The notes under the pieces are model-generated. The model made no database searches. It was not told where the DNA came from and worked only from the letters and a program-made list of their open reading frames with translations. The position numbers were made by a program, and so were the translations under genes. Below are positions 1-10,597 of a stretch of DNA of 56,024 nucleotides, piece by piece (positions within the stretch are counted from its first letter, which is position 1; each line of letters begins with the position of its first letter). Source of the DNA: an uncultured Woeseiaceae bacterium (lineage in GTDB: Bacteria > Pseudomonadota > Gammaproteobacteria > Steroidobacterales > Woeseiaceae); NCBI GenBank assembly GCA_902512585.1, contig CABXJW010000005.1, forward strand, positions 1 through 56,024, given 5' to 3'.

Positions 1-188
1 TATTATATTCTAATGAACCAAGTACATACAATTAAATAATATGATTAATTTATTATGAAAAATTCTAAAAAACATGAATGTGAAAATTATTCTTACTTAA
101 ATTAGCTACACTAATTCAGTATAATATTACTAATAGATAATAATTCCTTAAAATTGGCGCTGTAAATAAATTAAAGACTCAAAATTAA

Positions 189-1205
189 ATGAAAGAAATC
201 TTGATAACAGGATCAGCGGGATTTATTGGTTCGGAGCTGTGCCTGAAGCTCATTAACGAAGGTATTCATGTTATTGGTATAGATAATCATAATGATTACT
301 ATGACCCAAGCCTCAAAGAAGCAAGGCTCGATCGGCACATTGACAATAAATACTATACTCACTATAGAATAAATATTGAAAATTCATGTGAACTTAATCA
401 AATTTTTAAAGATCATAATATTAATTATGTTGCTCATCTCGCCGCCCAAGCTGGGGTCAGACATTCACTAGAAAATCCGAGAAAATATATAAATACTAAT
501 GTAATTGGTTTTTTAAATATTCTAGATGCTTGTAAAAATAACAATATAAAGCATCTAACATACGCCTCATCAAGCTCTATTTACGGGTTAAGTCAAAAAA
601 TTCCCTTCTCAACGAGTGATATTACCGATCATCCTGCTAGTATTTATGCAGCTACAAAAAAATCCAATGAATTGCTAGCTCATACATATAGCCATCTCTA
701 TAATCTCCCTACTACAGGCTTAAGATTCTTCACAGTTTATGGACCCTGGAATCGACCAGATATGGCTCTTCAATCATTCGCTAAATCAATCATAGAAAAT
801 AAAGCAATACAACTCTACAACTATGGTAAACATCGTCGTGACTTTACTTATATTGATGATATTGTAGAAGTGATCTTCAGAGTAATGAAAAAACCTGCGA
901 CCGTTAATACTGATTGGAATCCAGATAATCCTAATCCCTCGTCAAGCTCAGCACCTTATCGTATTTACAATATTGGAAATAACAAAATGATAGAGCTCGA
1001 GAAGTATATTTATCTACTAGAGAAAACAATTGGGATAAAAGCAAAAAAAGAAATGCTTCCTTTACAGCCCGGAGATGTTCTCAATACATTAGCAGATGTT
1101 GATAGTTTGATTGAAGATTTCGGTTATCAGCCAAAAACTCCAATCGAAGATGGTATCCCTAAGTTTGTGGAGTGGTACCTAAGTTATTATAAATCTGAAC
1201 GATAA
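189..1205 (+). CDS. NAD-dependent epimerase/dehydratase, UDP-glucuronate 4-epimerase-like
   Basis: N-terminal GSAGFIGSELC Rossmann motif, SSSSIYG and YAATKKSNE catalytic motifs, GLRFFTVYGPWNRPDMA signature. Confidence 0.88.
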   Translation: MKEILITGSAGFIGSELCLKLINEGIHVIGIDNHNDYYDPSLKEARLDRHIDNKYYTHYRINIENSCELNQIFKDHNINYVAHLAAQAGVRHSLENPRKYINTNVIGFLNILDACKNNNIKHLTYASSSSIYGLSQKIPFSTSDITDHPASIYAATKKSNELLAHTYSHLYNLPTTGLRFFTVYGPWNRPDMALQSFAKSIIENKAIQLYNYGKHRRDFTYIDDIVEVIFRVMKKPATVNTDWNPDNPNPSSSSAPYRIYNIGNNKMIELEKYIYLLEKTIGIKAKKEMLPLQPGDVLNTLADVDSLIEDFGYQPKTPIEDGIPKFVEWYLSYYKSER

Positions 1206-1209
1206 TTAA

Positions 1210-1599
1210 TTATAATTTACCTTTGTCACGCATTTCTTTGCGTATGTTTGTAGCACTTATGGATGTTACGGAATCCTCAAAAGACTCTTCCTCAAAGGCA
1301 TAACCCACCCTTCTTCCATAAGTGATATTTACAATATTAGGAACAAGCATTATTTCATACTCAACCCCGCGTTTAAAATCGCATTCAATTAAATCGTTTT
1401 CAATATCAGCACAAACAGCATCCCAATCAAAAGGATTATCATCTTGGTTTTTCCCTCCTGAAGCACCTTGGACATCTCTAACCTGGATAATTACTTGACC
1501 TGTCTTTGCTACACATCTCAAAAATAAAGCTCTATGACCTTCATGCCATGGCTGCCATCTACCTAGCATTTGTACAGTAGGTTTCTTCCAATCAAACAT
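1210..1599 (-). CDS. Small cytidylyltransferase/adenylyltransferase-like nucleotidyltransferase
   Basis: 129 aa; GRWQPWHEGH (HxGH type) near the N-terminus and C-terminal ISATNIRKEM (ISxTxxR type). Confidence 0.75.
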   Translation of the reverse strand: MFDWKKPTVQMLGRWQPWHEGHRALFLRCVAKTGQVIIQVRDVQGASGGKNQDDNPFDWDAVCADIENDLIECDFKRGVEYEIMLVPNIVNITYGRRVGYAFEEESFEDSVTSISATNIRKEMRDKGKL

Positions 1600-1740
1600 A
1601 TAATTGTCCCTCGATGAGATGGTTATTAAATATATTTCTTATCATGTGAATAAGTTATACAATTTCAAGGAAAGTGATCATACGGTGACAAGATAGCTTG
1701 GTCAATCAGAAAAATTATCAAAATATTAGAGATTTAAAAA

Positions 1741-2301
1741 ATGAGATCATTAACTTTTCTAACAATCATATTATTGTTCAACTCCGGTCTAACTCAAAAC
1801 GTAAACGATGAAATTATTGAAATCCAAACCACTGAAGGCTCAATAATTATTCAATTGGATGGGCGACGTGCTCCCATTACCGTAAGTAACTTTGTGAAAT
1901 TAATCAAAACAAAGTACTTTGATGGGACTATATTTCATCGTGTTATTCCAAATTTTATGATTCAAGGTGGGGGATTTAATAAAGAACTTATAGATTTAGA
2001 GCCTGTTGGTAGCATTCCAAATGAATCTGGCAATGGACTAAAGAATCTTCGGGGAACAATCGCCATGGCGAGAACTTCCGATCCTCATTCAGCAAATGCA
2101 CAATTTTTTATCAATACTAAAGATAACTCGTTTTTAAACCCTAAATCTGGTAACTGGGGCTATGCTGTTTTTGGAAATGTCATTGAAGGTATGGATATCG
2201 CTGATAAAATATCAAAAAAACCCACCGGTCCAAGGGGAAGATTTTCTCAAGATGTGCCCATTGAAAATATTGAAATAATGAAAATTATTATCCTGGATTG
2301 A
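1741..2301 (+). CDS. Peptidyl-prolyl cis-trans isomerase, cyclophilin type, probable signal peptide
   Basis: FDGTIFHRVIPNFMIQGGGF and NSANAQFFI-type cyclophilin motifs; hydrophobic N-terminus. Confidence 0.9.
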   Translation: MRSLTFLTIILLFNSGLTQNVNDEIIEIQTTEGSIIIQLDGRRAPITVSNFVKLIKTKYFDGTIFHRVIPNFMIQGGGFNKELIDLEPVGSIPNESGNGLKNLRGTIAMARTSDPHSANAQFFINTKDNSFLNPKSGNWGYAVFGNVIEGMDIADKISKKPTGPRGRFSQDVPIENIEIMKIIILD

Positions 2302-2310
2302 TAGCGATCA

Positions 2311-3033
2311 ATGACTACTGCATTTATTTCTGATCTACATATTTCTGAGTCTCACCCTGAAATAGGTGAGCAATTCGTTGATTTCTTAACAAATCGAGCA
2401 TTAAAGTACAAAACGCTCTATATTTTAGGTGACTTATTTGAGTATTGGTTAGGTGACGATGATATAAATCCCTATCTAAATAAAATAAGAAACGCGCTAA
2501 AAGATTACACACAATCAGAAATTCCTACTTATTTTATACATGGCAATAGAGATTTTTTGATTGGTGAGAAATTTTCAGCTGAGACTGGTATTAAAATACT
2601 TTCTGACCCCACTATAATCCAACTTAATAATGAGGATATTTTAATAAGTCATGGTGATCTATTTTGTTCAGATGATACTTCTTACCAAGCAACAAGGAAG
2701 TTAACAAGAGATCCAAAATGGCAAAATATAATGCTGAAAAAAAGTTTAAAAGAGAGGAAGGCTTTTGCTCTTGAAGCCAGACTAAAAAGTAAAAAACATA
2801 TGAAGGATCTAGCCGATGATATTACTGACGTAAATCATACTGAAATAGCCAATACATTTAAAAAATTTAATTTAAAAACTATAATTCATGGGCACACTCA
2901 CAGACCTGACACACATATTACTAAAATAAATAATATTGATCATAAGCGAATTGTACTCGGTGATTGGTATGATCAAGGCAGTTGTCTTGAATGGGATGAA
3001 TCTGGACCTAATCTAATCAAACTATACAGGTGA
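2311..3033 (+). CDS. lpxH: UDP-2,3-diacylglucosamine diphosphatase
   Basis: FISDLHIS, LGDLFEYWLGDDD, HGNRDFLIG, HGHTHRP metallophosphoesterase motifs. Confidence 0.92.
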   Translation: MTTAFISDLHISESHPEIGEQFVDFLTNRALKYKTLYILGDLFEYWLGDDDINPYLNKIRNALKDYTQSEIPTYFIHGNRDFLIGEKFSAETGIKILSDPTIIQLNNEDILISHGDLFCSDDTSYQATRKLTRDPKWQNIMLKKSLKERKAFALEARLKSKKHMKDLADDITDVNHTEIANTFKKFNLKTIIHGHTHRPDTHITKINNIDHKRIVLGDWYDQGSCLEWDESGPNLIKLYR

Positions 3034-3036
3034 TAA

Positions 3037-3654
3037 TCAACCTACCAATGGTCCACTGTGAAAACCAAAGTTTTTATCTGGCTTATTAATCAAGTCATAC
3101 TCAATAAGTTTTAGCTCCTTTACTCGCTGAGTAAAGTCTAAAGAGCTTTTCAAATTAAATTGTTTTGCGAAATTTAGATAATGTAAAAAATGTCGGGCCT
3201 CAGATTTCATTAATTTTTCATAAAATATTTTGATATCCGGGGGGAGAAATTTAGCTAAATAAAAAAATCTTTCACATGAACGCGCCTCAATCAATGCTCC
3301 AATGATCAATGAATCTAGAAGCTTATTGGGTTCATGCCCCCTGATATTTCCTCTTAATTCACTCGCATACCTTGAAGCCTTGATGAACTTGAATTCTATT
3401 CCATTTTTTCTCATTAGAGTTCTAACTTGTTCATAATGTCTTAATTCCTCCCTAGCTATCCTCGACATTCGTTGACATAATTCTTCATGCTGAGGATATT
3501 TATATATGTAGCTTAAGGCTGAAGAAGCTGCTTTTAGTTCGCAGTTAGCGTGATCAATCAATAATTCAGGTATTCTATGTTTTGCTTCAACAGCCCATGA
3601 ATCAGGTGTTTCTGATAATAAAAAATTCTTGATTAAAGCAATTGGATTACCCAT
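3037..3654 (-). CDS. miaE: tRNA-(ms2io6A)-hydroxylase
   Basis: Di-iron ferritin-like pattern: DHANCELKAAS, REELRHYEQV, EARSCERF, EARHFLHY. Confidence 0.88.
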   Translation of the reverse strand: MGNPIALIKNFLLSETPDSWAVEAKHRIPELLIDHANCELKAASSALSYIYKYPQHEELCQRMSRIAREELRHYEQVRTLMRKNGIEFKFIKASRYASELRGNIRGHEPNKLLDSLIIGALIEARSCERFFYLAKFLPPDIKIFYEKLMKSEARHFLHYLNFAKQFNLKSSLDFTQRVKELKLIEYDLINKPDKNFGFHSGPLVG

Positions 3655-3693
3655 AAGATTTGAATAAATCTATTATCTTAAGAGCATAATGGT

Positions 3694-5181
3694 TTAAGTG
3701 AGCTCTTTAGTTTTTCTTTGTCTTTTAGCTGCATCATTTCTTGAGTTTTGCAATTCTTCGAGATACTCAACAGAAACATCATTCGTAATATAATTTCCAG
3801 AGAAACAAGAGTCATCAAAACCTGTAATTGATGAATTATCATGACTCACTGCCCTTTTTAATGCCTCTATATCTTGATAAATGAGATAATCTGCACCAAT
3901 CTCTTTTTGAATCTCTTGCGTGGTCTTCCTACTAGCAATTAACTCATCTGCTGCTGGCATATCAATGCCATATACATTTGGATGTCTTACCGGTGGAGCA
4001 GCAGAGGCAAAATAAACTTTTCTAGCACCAGCATCCCTTGCTAGTTTTATAATTTGCTTTGATGTTGTTCCTCTGACTATTGAATCATCAACCAAAAGTA
4101 CGTTTTTACCTTTAAACTCCAAATCAATGGCATTTAACTTTCTTCTAACAGAATTATCTCTCTCCTCTTGCCCTGGCATAATAAATGTTCTTCCAACATA
4201 TCGATTTTTTATAAAACCTTCACGATATTTTACACCTAAATGATAGGCTACTTGAGAGGCTGCTGTTCTACTGGTATCAGGAATCGGAATCACCACTTCT
4301 ATATCATTTTCTGGCCATTTTCTGACAATTTGTCCAGCCAACTCTTCACCCATTCTTAAGCGTGCCTTATAGACCGATAATTTATCTATGACAGAATCAG
4401 GTCTCGCAAAATAAACAAACTCAAAGATACAAGGAGAATATGAGGTTTGACCAACAAAATTGTGTTGATGCAGATCTCCATCATTATTTATAAATAAAGT
4501 TTCACCCGGCAAAACATCTCTATCAATTTCAAATTGGGTTACATCTAGGGCTACACTCTCAGAGGCCACCATATATTCTGTTTCTTTACCATTTGATCTT
4601 TTTCCCAAGATTAATGGTCGAATTCCATTTGGATCTCGAAAAGCCACCAAACCAAAACCCACTATCATTAATACTACCGCGTAACCTCCGCTGCATCTTT
4701 CATGCAATGCATCAACCGCATCAAAGATATTTTTAGCAGATGGTTTTCCATTTACTCTGGCTTGCAGTTCATGGGCAAATACATTTAATAAAACTTCTGA
4801 ATCTGATTGTGTACTCAGATGTCTCCTATCTCTGGTAGATAAATGCTTTGCTAATTCTTCATAGTTTGTAAGGTTGCCATTGTGTGCCAAACAAATACCA
4901 TAGGGAGAATTAACATAAAATGGTTGAGCCTCTGATGATTGAGCACCGCCTGCAGTCGGATAGCGAACGTGACCCATGCCAACATTACCTTTTAACTGCT
5001 CCATATGGTCTTGATTAAAAACATCACGAATCAGTCCATTACTTTTTCTAGTATAAAGACCTTCTTTATTCCAGGTGATAATTCCAGCAGCATCTTGGCC
5101 TCGGTGTTGTAGTAACGTTAATGCATCATAGATGTCTTGATTAACTTCTTTTTTCGCTACAATACCAACTAAGCCACACAT
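3694..5181 (-). CDS. purF: Amidophosphoribosyltransferase
   Basis: MCGLVGIVA Ntn nucleophile start; [21 protein letters not shown] motif. Confidence 0.97.
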   Translation of the reverse strand: MCGLVGIVAKKEVNQDIYDALTLLQHRGQDAAGIITWNKEGLYTRKSNGLIRDVFNQDHMEQLKGNVGMGHVRYPTAGGAQSSEAQPFYVNSPYGICLAHNGNLTNYEELAKHLSTRDRRHLSTQSDSEVLLNVFAHELQARVNGKPSAKNIFDAVDALHERCSGGYAVVLMIVGFGLVAFRDPNGIRPLILGKRSNGKETEYMVASESVALDVTQFEIDRDVLPGETLFINNDGDLHQHNFVGQTSYSPCIFEFVYFARPDSVIDKLSVYKARLRMGEELAGQIVRKWPENDIEVVIPIPDTSRTAASQVAYHLGVKYREGFIKNRYVGRTFIMPGQEERDNSVRRKLNAIDLEFKGKNVLLVDDSIVRGTTSKQIIKLARDAGARKVYFASAAPPVRHPNVYGIDMPAADELIASRKTTQEIQKEIGADYLIYQDIEALKRAVSHDNSSITGFDDSCFSGNYITNDVSVEYLEELQNSRNDAAKRQRKTKELT

Positions 5182-5190
5182 TAGAATTCC

Positions 5191-5676
5191 TCAGGATTCG
5201 TCTAATATTTGAATATTTCTTGGAGTTAATTCAATCATTTTATCTGCCAAAATTTTTGCATAAGGAATATATAATGAATCAACCCACCACTCTTCTTCTG
5301 TAACATTTGTTAGCTGTCCACCCAAAACGATAATAGCTAACAATATAGCACCTCTAATTAGACCAAAACCAGCGCCCAATATTCGATCTATCTTTGCTGA
5401 TAGGGATAATCTAAATACCTTTGATAAGACTCTCGCAGTAAGCATTCCTAGTATTATGACACTTATAAAACTTGATACAAAACCAGCCCATAGTTGTCCA
5501 TTTGGCTCATTTATCCATATTGCGAAAAAACTACCAACATAACTTCCATATTTTGTCGACACCCAAACAGCAAGCAACAAGGAGGCTATCGATATAATTT
5601 CTTTTATAAAACCCCTAACAAAACCAATCAGAACAGATAAAGTAATAATAAAAGTAAAAAAGGTATCTGCAGTCAA
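5191..5676 (-). CDS. cvpA: CvpA family protein
   Basis: Multi-TM protein, VRGFIKEIISI motif, directly upstream of purF. Confidence 0.88.
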   Translation of the reverse strand: MTADTFFTFIITLSVLIGFVRGFIKEIISIASLLLAVWVSTKYGSYVGSFFAIWINEPNGQLWAGFVSSFISVIILGMLTARVLSKVFRLSLSAKIDRILGAGFGLIRGAILLAIIVLGGQLTNVTEEEWWVDSLYIPYAKILADKMIELTPRNIQILDES

Positions 5677-5729
5677 AGTATTACTCTATTTAATATTGAA
5701 TTGAATTACGTAGATATTATCATTCTTAG

Positions 5730-6293
5730 TTAATATGGAACAACTCGATTTTCATGTCCATCTTTAGATAATAAAACTGAAATGTCTTCAGCTTTTTGTT
5801 TGGATCTTTGTGGCCCTAACCATACCTTAAAAGTAGTCTTATTATCATTATTATTTTCAACAAAATAAGCTGAATATCCCTGTTCCTTGAGAACCTTAAC
5901 TTTTTTTTGAGCATTTGCAGATTCTAAGAAACTCCCTAATTGAATAACCCACACTTCATTATCAGAGATAACTTCATTATTTAATTGATTTGAAATGATA
6001 CCCTGATCATCAAAGATTAATGATTTAATTTTATTTCGTGACTGGTTAAATAAATTATTGAATTTCTTGATATAAATAGATTCATTTCTATTATCATTGA
6101 TAGGTATGGGGGTGTTACGATCTAAATTTAGGGTGATAATTTGACGATCCTTATCTTTCTTTTGATTATCAGATATGAGTGATTTCTCAGTAGTTAATAT
6201 ATCCTGACCATCCAGAAATACTGGGACAACTGCCACCATTGTCAGAATAAGAACAATTGCACCAACTAATCTTTCTTTAATATGGGTATCCAT
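5730..6293 (-). CDS. SPOR domain protein (DedD-like)
   Basis: N-terminal TM, C-terminal WVIQLGSFLESANAQKKVKVLKEQGYSAYF SPOR motif; position between folC and cvpA. Confidence 0.82.
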   Translation of the reverse strand: MDTHIKERLVGAIVLILTMVAVVPVFLDGQDILTTEKSLISDNQKKDKDRQIITLNLDRNTPIPINDNRNESIYIKKFNNLFNQSRNKIKSLIFDDQGIISNQLNNEVISDNEVWVIQLGSFLESANAQKKVKVLKEQGYSAYFVENNNDNKTTFKVWLGPQRSKQKAEDISVLLSKDGHENRVVPY

Positions 6294-6317
6294 TAAATAT
6301 TGTCCATCACATATGAC

Positions 6318-7601
6318 TTAATTGCATTCATCAATTCTTTTCTCAATCCATTTAAGACTGGGCCCTACAGTATAAAAAGATCCTGTCACCAATATTAAAT
6401 CATTCTCTTGTGAACTAATATCAGCTATTTGCATCGATTGACTTGCATCTCTACCAACAGAAATCTCCTTTTGACTGTACTTGGATATAAAATTTTGTAA
6501 ATTTCTGACCTCACTAGCTCTTGCTGTGTTCAAGTTCACTATAACCCAATGATCTACAATAGGAACAAGTAGCTTTATAATTCCTTCAATATCCTTATCC
6601 GCGAGCACACAAATAACTGTGATACATTTATTATACTGAGATTGTTTAATTGTTTTCACTAGAGCATGAGCGCTCTCAATGTTATGCGCCACATCGAATA
6701 ACCATTTTTTTTCAGCATAATTTCTAAAATCAATTCTCCCAGATAATTCAATCGTTGTTATGGCTTTGTTAATAATGACTTCATCAGGGAGTGTTATTTC
6801 TGGAATTGCCTCAATGAGAGCCAATACAGCGGCTGCATTTTTGAGTTGATGGATACCTTTCATATTAGGTAATGATAGATTCATTCTTTGATTAGTCGCT
6901 CCAAACCAACTCCATGATTTATTGTCATTTATATTAAATTTATAATTATCAGGATTTGTAATTAATTTTGCTTTTTTTCTGAAAGCTTCATTTTTAATAT
7001 TTTTTGGTATAACCAGAGATCCAAAAATAACAGGCTTCCCTCGTCGCATAACACCTGCTTTTTCTAAGGCAATATTTTCTATTCCTGCCCCCAGCCAGTC
7101 CTCATGATCTCTTGATATATTAGTAATGATACAGGCATCTGCATCAACTATATTCACTGCATCTAATCGCCCACCTAAACCAACCTCTAAAACAACAACC
7201 TCTACGCAAGCATCCGAAAGAATCTGTAATGCAGCTAAAGTACCATACTCAAAATAGGTTAACTCTAACCCTCCTCGAATCTTCTCAATTTTTTTGAATG
7301 CCGCTATAATCAATTCATCCGATACCGCCTTTCTATTGATCTTAATTCGTTCGTTATATTTATGGATATGCGGAGAAGTATAGGAAGCTACTGATTTACC
7401 CATGGATATCATCATTGCTTCAATCATAGCGACCGATGAGCCCTTACCATTTGTTCCTGCAATCGTGATTACATGATTTGGTCTAACAAAATTTAATTTC
7501 TGAAAAATTTTACTTACACGACTCAAATCTAAATCTATGGACTTAGGAGAAATTGTCTCTTGCCAAGACAACCAATCTTCAAGACTATGCAATGGGGTCA
7601 T
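6318..7601 (-). CDS. folC: Bifunctional folylpolyglutamate/dihydrofolate synthase
   Basis: ITIAGTNGKGSSVAMIEAM and EVGLGGRLDAVN Mur-ligase motifs. Confidence 0.95.
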   Translation of the reverse strand: MTPLHSLEDWLSWQETISPKSIDLDLSRVSKIFQKLNFVRPNHVITIAGTNGKGSSVAMIEAMMISMGKSVASYTSPHIHKYNERIKINRKAVSDELIIAAFKKIEKIRGGLELTYFEYGTLAALQILSDACVEVVVLEVGLGGRLDAVNIVDADACIITNISRDHEDWLGAGIENIALEKAGVMRRGKPVIFGSLVIPKNIKNEAFRKKAKLITNPDNYKFNINDNKSWSWFGATNQRMNLSLPNMKGIHQLKNAAAVLALIEAIPEITLPDEVIINKAITTIELSGRIDFRNYAEKKWLFDVAHNIESAHALVKTIKQSQYNKCITVICVLADKDIEGIIKLLVPIVDHWVIVNLNTARASEVRNLQNFISKYSQKEISVGRDASQSMQIADISSQENDLILVTGSFYTVGPSLKWIEKRIDECN

Positions 7602-7620
7602 TCATTTTCTCATTATGCTC

Positions 7621-8490
7621 TTATAATGACGGTTTATACTTTGGTCGTTTCTGTAAATGTGATATCAAGCTAGCTATCTGTTCACGCATTTCGCGACGAT
7701 CAACAATCATATCAATAGCCCCATGCTCAAGAAGAAACTCACTCCTTTGAAATCCTTCTGGTAGTTTTTGACCCACAGTTTGTTCAATCACTCTTGGCCC
7801 TGCAAAACCAATTAAAGCTTTTGGCTCAGCTATGTTGATATCACCCAGCATCGCCAAACTTGCTGATACTCCGCCCGTGGTTGGGTCAGTCAAGACAGAC
7901 ACATAAGGTAGCTTACTTGCATCTAATTTAGTTATTGCTGCTGCAGTTTTTGCCATCTGAAAAAGAGAAAATAAACCTTCTTGCATTCTTGCCCCACCAC
8001 TGCAGGCAAATGATACCAGTGGCATTTGACTTTCAATACAGTGATTAATTGCCTGATAAAATCGTTCACCAACAACAGAGCCCATTGAGCCACCCATAAA
8101 CTGAAATTCAAATGCACATGCCATGAGCTCGATGTCTAATACCTTGCCACTCATCACCAGTAATGCTTCTTTCTCGCTGGTTTTCTTTTGAGCAAGCGAA
8201 ACTCGTTCACGATATTTCTTTGTATCTCTAAATTTGAGTGGATCAATAGACTCTATATTGTTAAATAACTCTTGGCTTGTACCTTCATCAAAAAAATAAT
8301 TTAGCCTATTTCGTGCAGTAATGCGCATATGATAATTACATTTAGGGCAGACCTTTAAGTTCCTTTCAAGCTCCGCCCGATATAATTGGGCATCACATTT
8401 TGGGCATTTAATCCAAACACCCTCAGGAACTACACGCTTTCGGTTGAAGGTACTTATTCTGGAGGGAATTAATTTCTCAAACCAACTCAT
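7621..8490 (-). CDS. accD: Acetyl-CoA carboxylase carboxyltransferase beta subunit
   Basis: N-terminal zinc ribbon CPKCDAQLY...[27 protein letters not shown]. Confidence 0.97.
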   Translation of the reverse strand: MSWFEKLIPSRISTFNRKRVVPEGVWIKCPKCDAQLYRAELERNLKVCPKCNYHMRITARNRLNYFFDEGTSQELFNNIESIDPLKFRDTKKYRERVSLAQKKTSEKEALLVMSGKVLDIELMACAFEFQFMGGSMGSVVGERFYQAINHCIESQMPLVSFACSGGARMQEGLFSLFQMAKTAAAITKLDASKLPYVSVLTDPTTGGVSASLAMLGDINIAEPKALIGFAGPRVIEQTVGQKLPEGFQRSEFLLEHGAIDMIVDRREMREQIASLISHLQKRPKYKPSL

Positions 8491-8534
8491 AATGAATCCA
8501 TTTCTAAATTAGATAATATTCTAACACATCACAA

Positions 8535-9293
8535 TTAATCAGCAGATAGCTGGTATTTTTCGGGATAATCTACAGATAAAAGCGTTAGTCCTTGAGCTGG
8601 AGCTGCAACACCAGCTAGGGCTCTATCGCACCCATCAAGGACATCTTGCAGCCAGGAAGCATCTTTTTCTTTTTTTCCTACCAGAATTAATGCGCCAACG
8701 ATATTTCTAACCATTCTTTGTAGAAATGCGTTAGCACTAATCGTGATATTGAGAAATTTATCATGTTGTTCTATTTGAATTTCTGTTATTTCACGAATCG
8801 GGCTTGCTGCTTGGCAAGATACAGCGCGGAAACTAGTATAATCATGCCTACCGACAAGCGCTTCGCTTCCAATTCGCATTTTAGATAAATCTAAAGGCTC
8901 ATAGACCCACCAGGCTCGATCCCTAGATAAAGATGAGCGAATCGCTTGATTAAGCACTTGATAGCAATAAGTTCTTGAAGTTGCTGAAAATCGAGCATGA
9001 AATTCATCATCAACATTTTTTACCCAAGTGATATTAATATCATCAGGTAGATTACTATTGGTTCCTGCCAACCAGCCATGAATCGATCGATCTATTATCG
9101 TATCGAAATGAATTATTTGAGCTTTAGCATGCACACCAGCATCAGTTCTTCCAGCACAAATAGTATTAATCTCATGATTGGCCACTTTTGAGATTGCCGC
9201 TTCAACGATCGTTTGAATACCTATGCCTACATTCTGCTTTTGCCATCCATTATATGCGGTTCCGTCGTACTCAATGCCCATTACAATTCGCAT
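8535..9293 (-). CDS. truA: tRNA pseudouridine(38-40) synthase
   Basis: GIEYDGTAYNGWQ and AGRTDAGVHA motifs. Confidence 0.96.
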   Translation of the reverse strand: MRIVMGIEYDGTAYNGWQKQNVGIGIQTIVEAAISKVANHEINTICAGRTDAGVHAKAQIIHFDTIIDRSIHGWLAGTNSNLPDDINITWVKNVDDEFHARFSATSRTYCYQVLNQAIRSSLSRDRAWWVYEPLDLSKMRIGSEALVGRHDYTSFRAVSCQAASPIREITEIQIEQHDKFLNITISANAFLQRMVRNIVGALILVGKKEKDASWLQDVLDGCDRALAGVAAPAQGLTLLSVDYPEKYQLSAD

Positions 9294-9320
9294 ACTTTCA
9301 TTTCACATTAATCATAAATT

Positions 9321-10559
9321 TTAATCGTCTAGAGCATCAAGAAGTTTTTTAGCCAGACGCCGTTGGGATTTATCTCCTTGATGCAAAACTTCCTCTAATA
9401 TTTCATAGGCACCTTCAGGATCTCCCATATCTACATATGCTCTACCAAGATCTAATTTTGTCGAAATTTCATTCATGGCAATGGATTTTTCTAAGTCCAT
9501 AACTTGATTCTTTTCAGTTTTATATTTATTTAGAAAGTATAGGCAAAAAGAAATTAGGAGAAGAGCAATAAGGCTCATTAAAGCCCAGAATTCATTGATA
9601 AAATTTATAACTTCATTGTAACGACTTTTCTTGGTTTTAATAACAACATTGTATTTTTTCTCTTGATATTTTTTATTATCAATAATTATAGCTGCTTCAT
9701 TATCTGCAGTATCAATAATATTGTTGGTAATTATATTATCAGTGGCTACTACCTCAGTTAATATCTCTACAGACTCATTTTGCTGCTGAGATGCTTCATC
9801 TAGCAAATCAGTAGAAAGACGATCAGGATTAGAATTTGTCTCTAATTCAGTTGAGATTTCATTAATTAATAATTGATTTATATGATTATTTACATCCTCA
9901 TTATCAGATTTAACTTCTTGAGATAGTAATTTATAACGAACATACATTTTTTCATCAAAGACCTCATCTATTGGAAATTGGCTGATAAAGTCTCTAGCTG
10001 GAATATCTATTAAACCTGCTTGGATGTCATCGATTCCATTTATGAAAAACTCATGATTCATAACATAAATAGCGATCATCATTTGATTCATGGTTAGATC
10101 ATCACCTGGGCGGTTTTTGTAAGCAATACTCCATAGTGTATCTCCACTTTCAATTTCATAAGTCGATGATACATTTCTGAGTAATAAACTAATGGGTATT
10201 GCAGTTAACTTATCCTTCTCAGATGTAATTGCAGTTTCTTTTATAAGCAACACAAAAGAGGGTCGACTTACTGGAACCTCTGAATTAATTTTGACAATGA
10301 GGTCCGGCGTATCCGATTCAACCGTGTTAGATTCAGTATTATTCAAGAAGGATGGTTTTTCAATGCCGTATTCTTGATACTTTTTAGCAGAAGCAACTGA
10401 GAATTCATAATTCTTAGCCATATTGGCCGGAATTGATATCTCAATTTCTAACTTTTCATTTAAATAAGATTTTATTGTAACTTGCTCAAGATCAATAGCC
10501 CATGAGTTTTGAACCAACATTAATAGTGAGAAAAGGTATCGGATAAAATTTACATTCAT
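9321..10559 (-). CDS. FimV-like inner-membrane protein, short form
   Basis: Signal-like N-terminus, LysM-like SGDTLWSIAYKNRP, single TM, C-terminal KLDLGRAYVDMGDPEGAYEILEEVL; located between truA and asd. Confidence 0.85.
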   Translation of the reverse strand: MNVNFIRYLFSLLMLVQNSWAIDLEQVTIKSYLNEKLEIEISIPANMAKNYEFSVASAKKYQEYGIEKPSFLNNTESNTVESDTPDLIVKINSEVPVSRPSFVLLIKETAITSEKDKLTAIPISLLLRNVSSTYEIESGDTLWSIAYKNRPGDDLTMNQMMIAIYVMNHEFFINGIDDIQAGLIDIPARDFISQFPIDEVFDEKMYVRYKLLSQEVKSDNEDVNNHINQLLINEISTELETNSNPDRLSTDLLDEASQQQNESVEILTEVVATDNIITNNIIDTADNEAAIIIDNKKYQEKKYNVVIKTKKSRYNEVINFINEFWALMSLIALLLISFCLYFLNKYKTEKNQVMDLEKSIAMNEISTKLDLGRAYVDMGDPEGAYEILEEVLHQGDKSQRRLAKKLLDALDD

Positions 10560-10597
10560 TAAGAAATTTCTTATTTAAAGGTTAATGAGACTATATC

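Noticed and set aside
120-125. TATAAT upstream of the first epimerase gene as a promoter
   Set aside because: No convincing -35 at proper spacing; TATAAT is frequent in this AT-rich sequence
1600-1740. Intergenic gap checked by eye for tRNA or small RNA
   Set aside because: No cloverleaf-like arms or strong hairpin recognised
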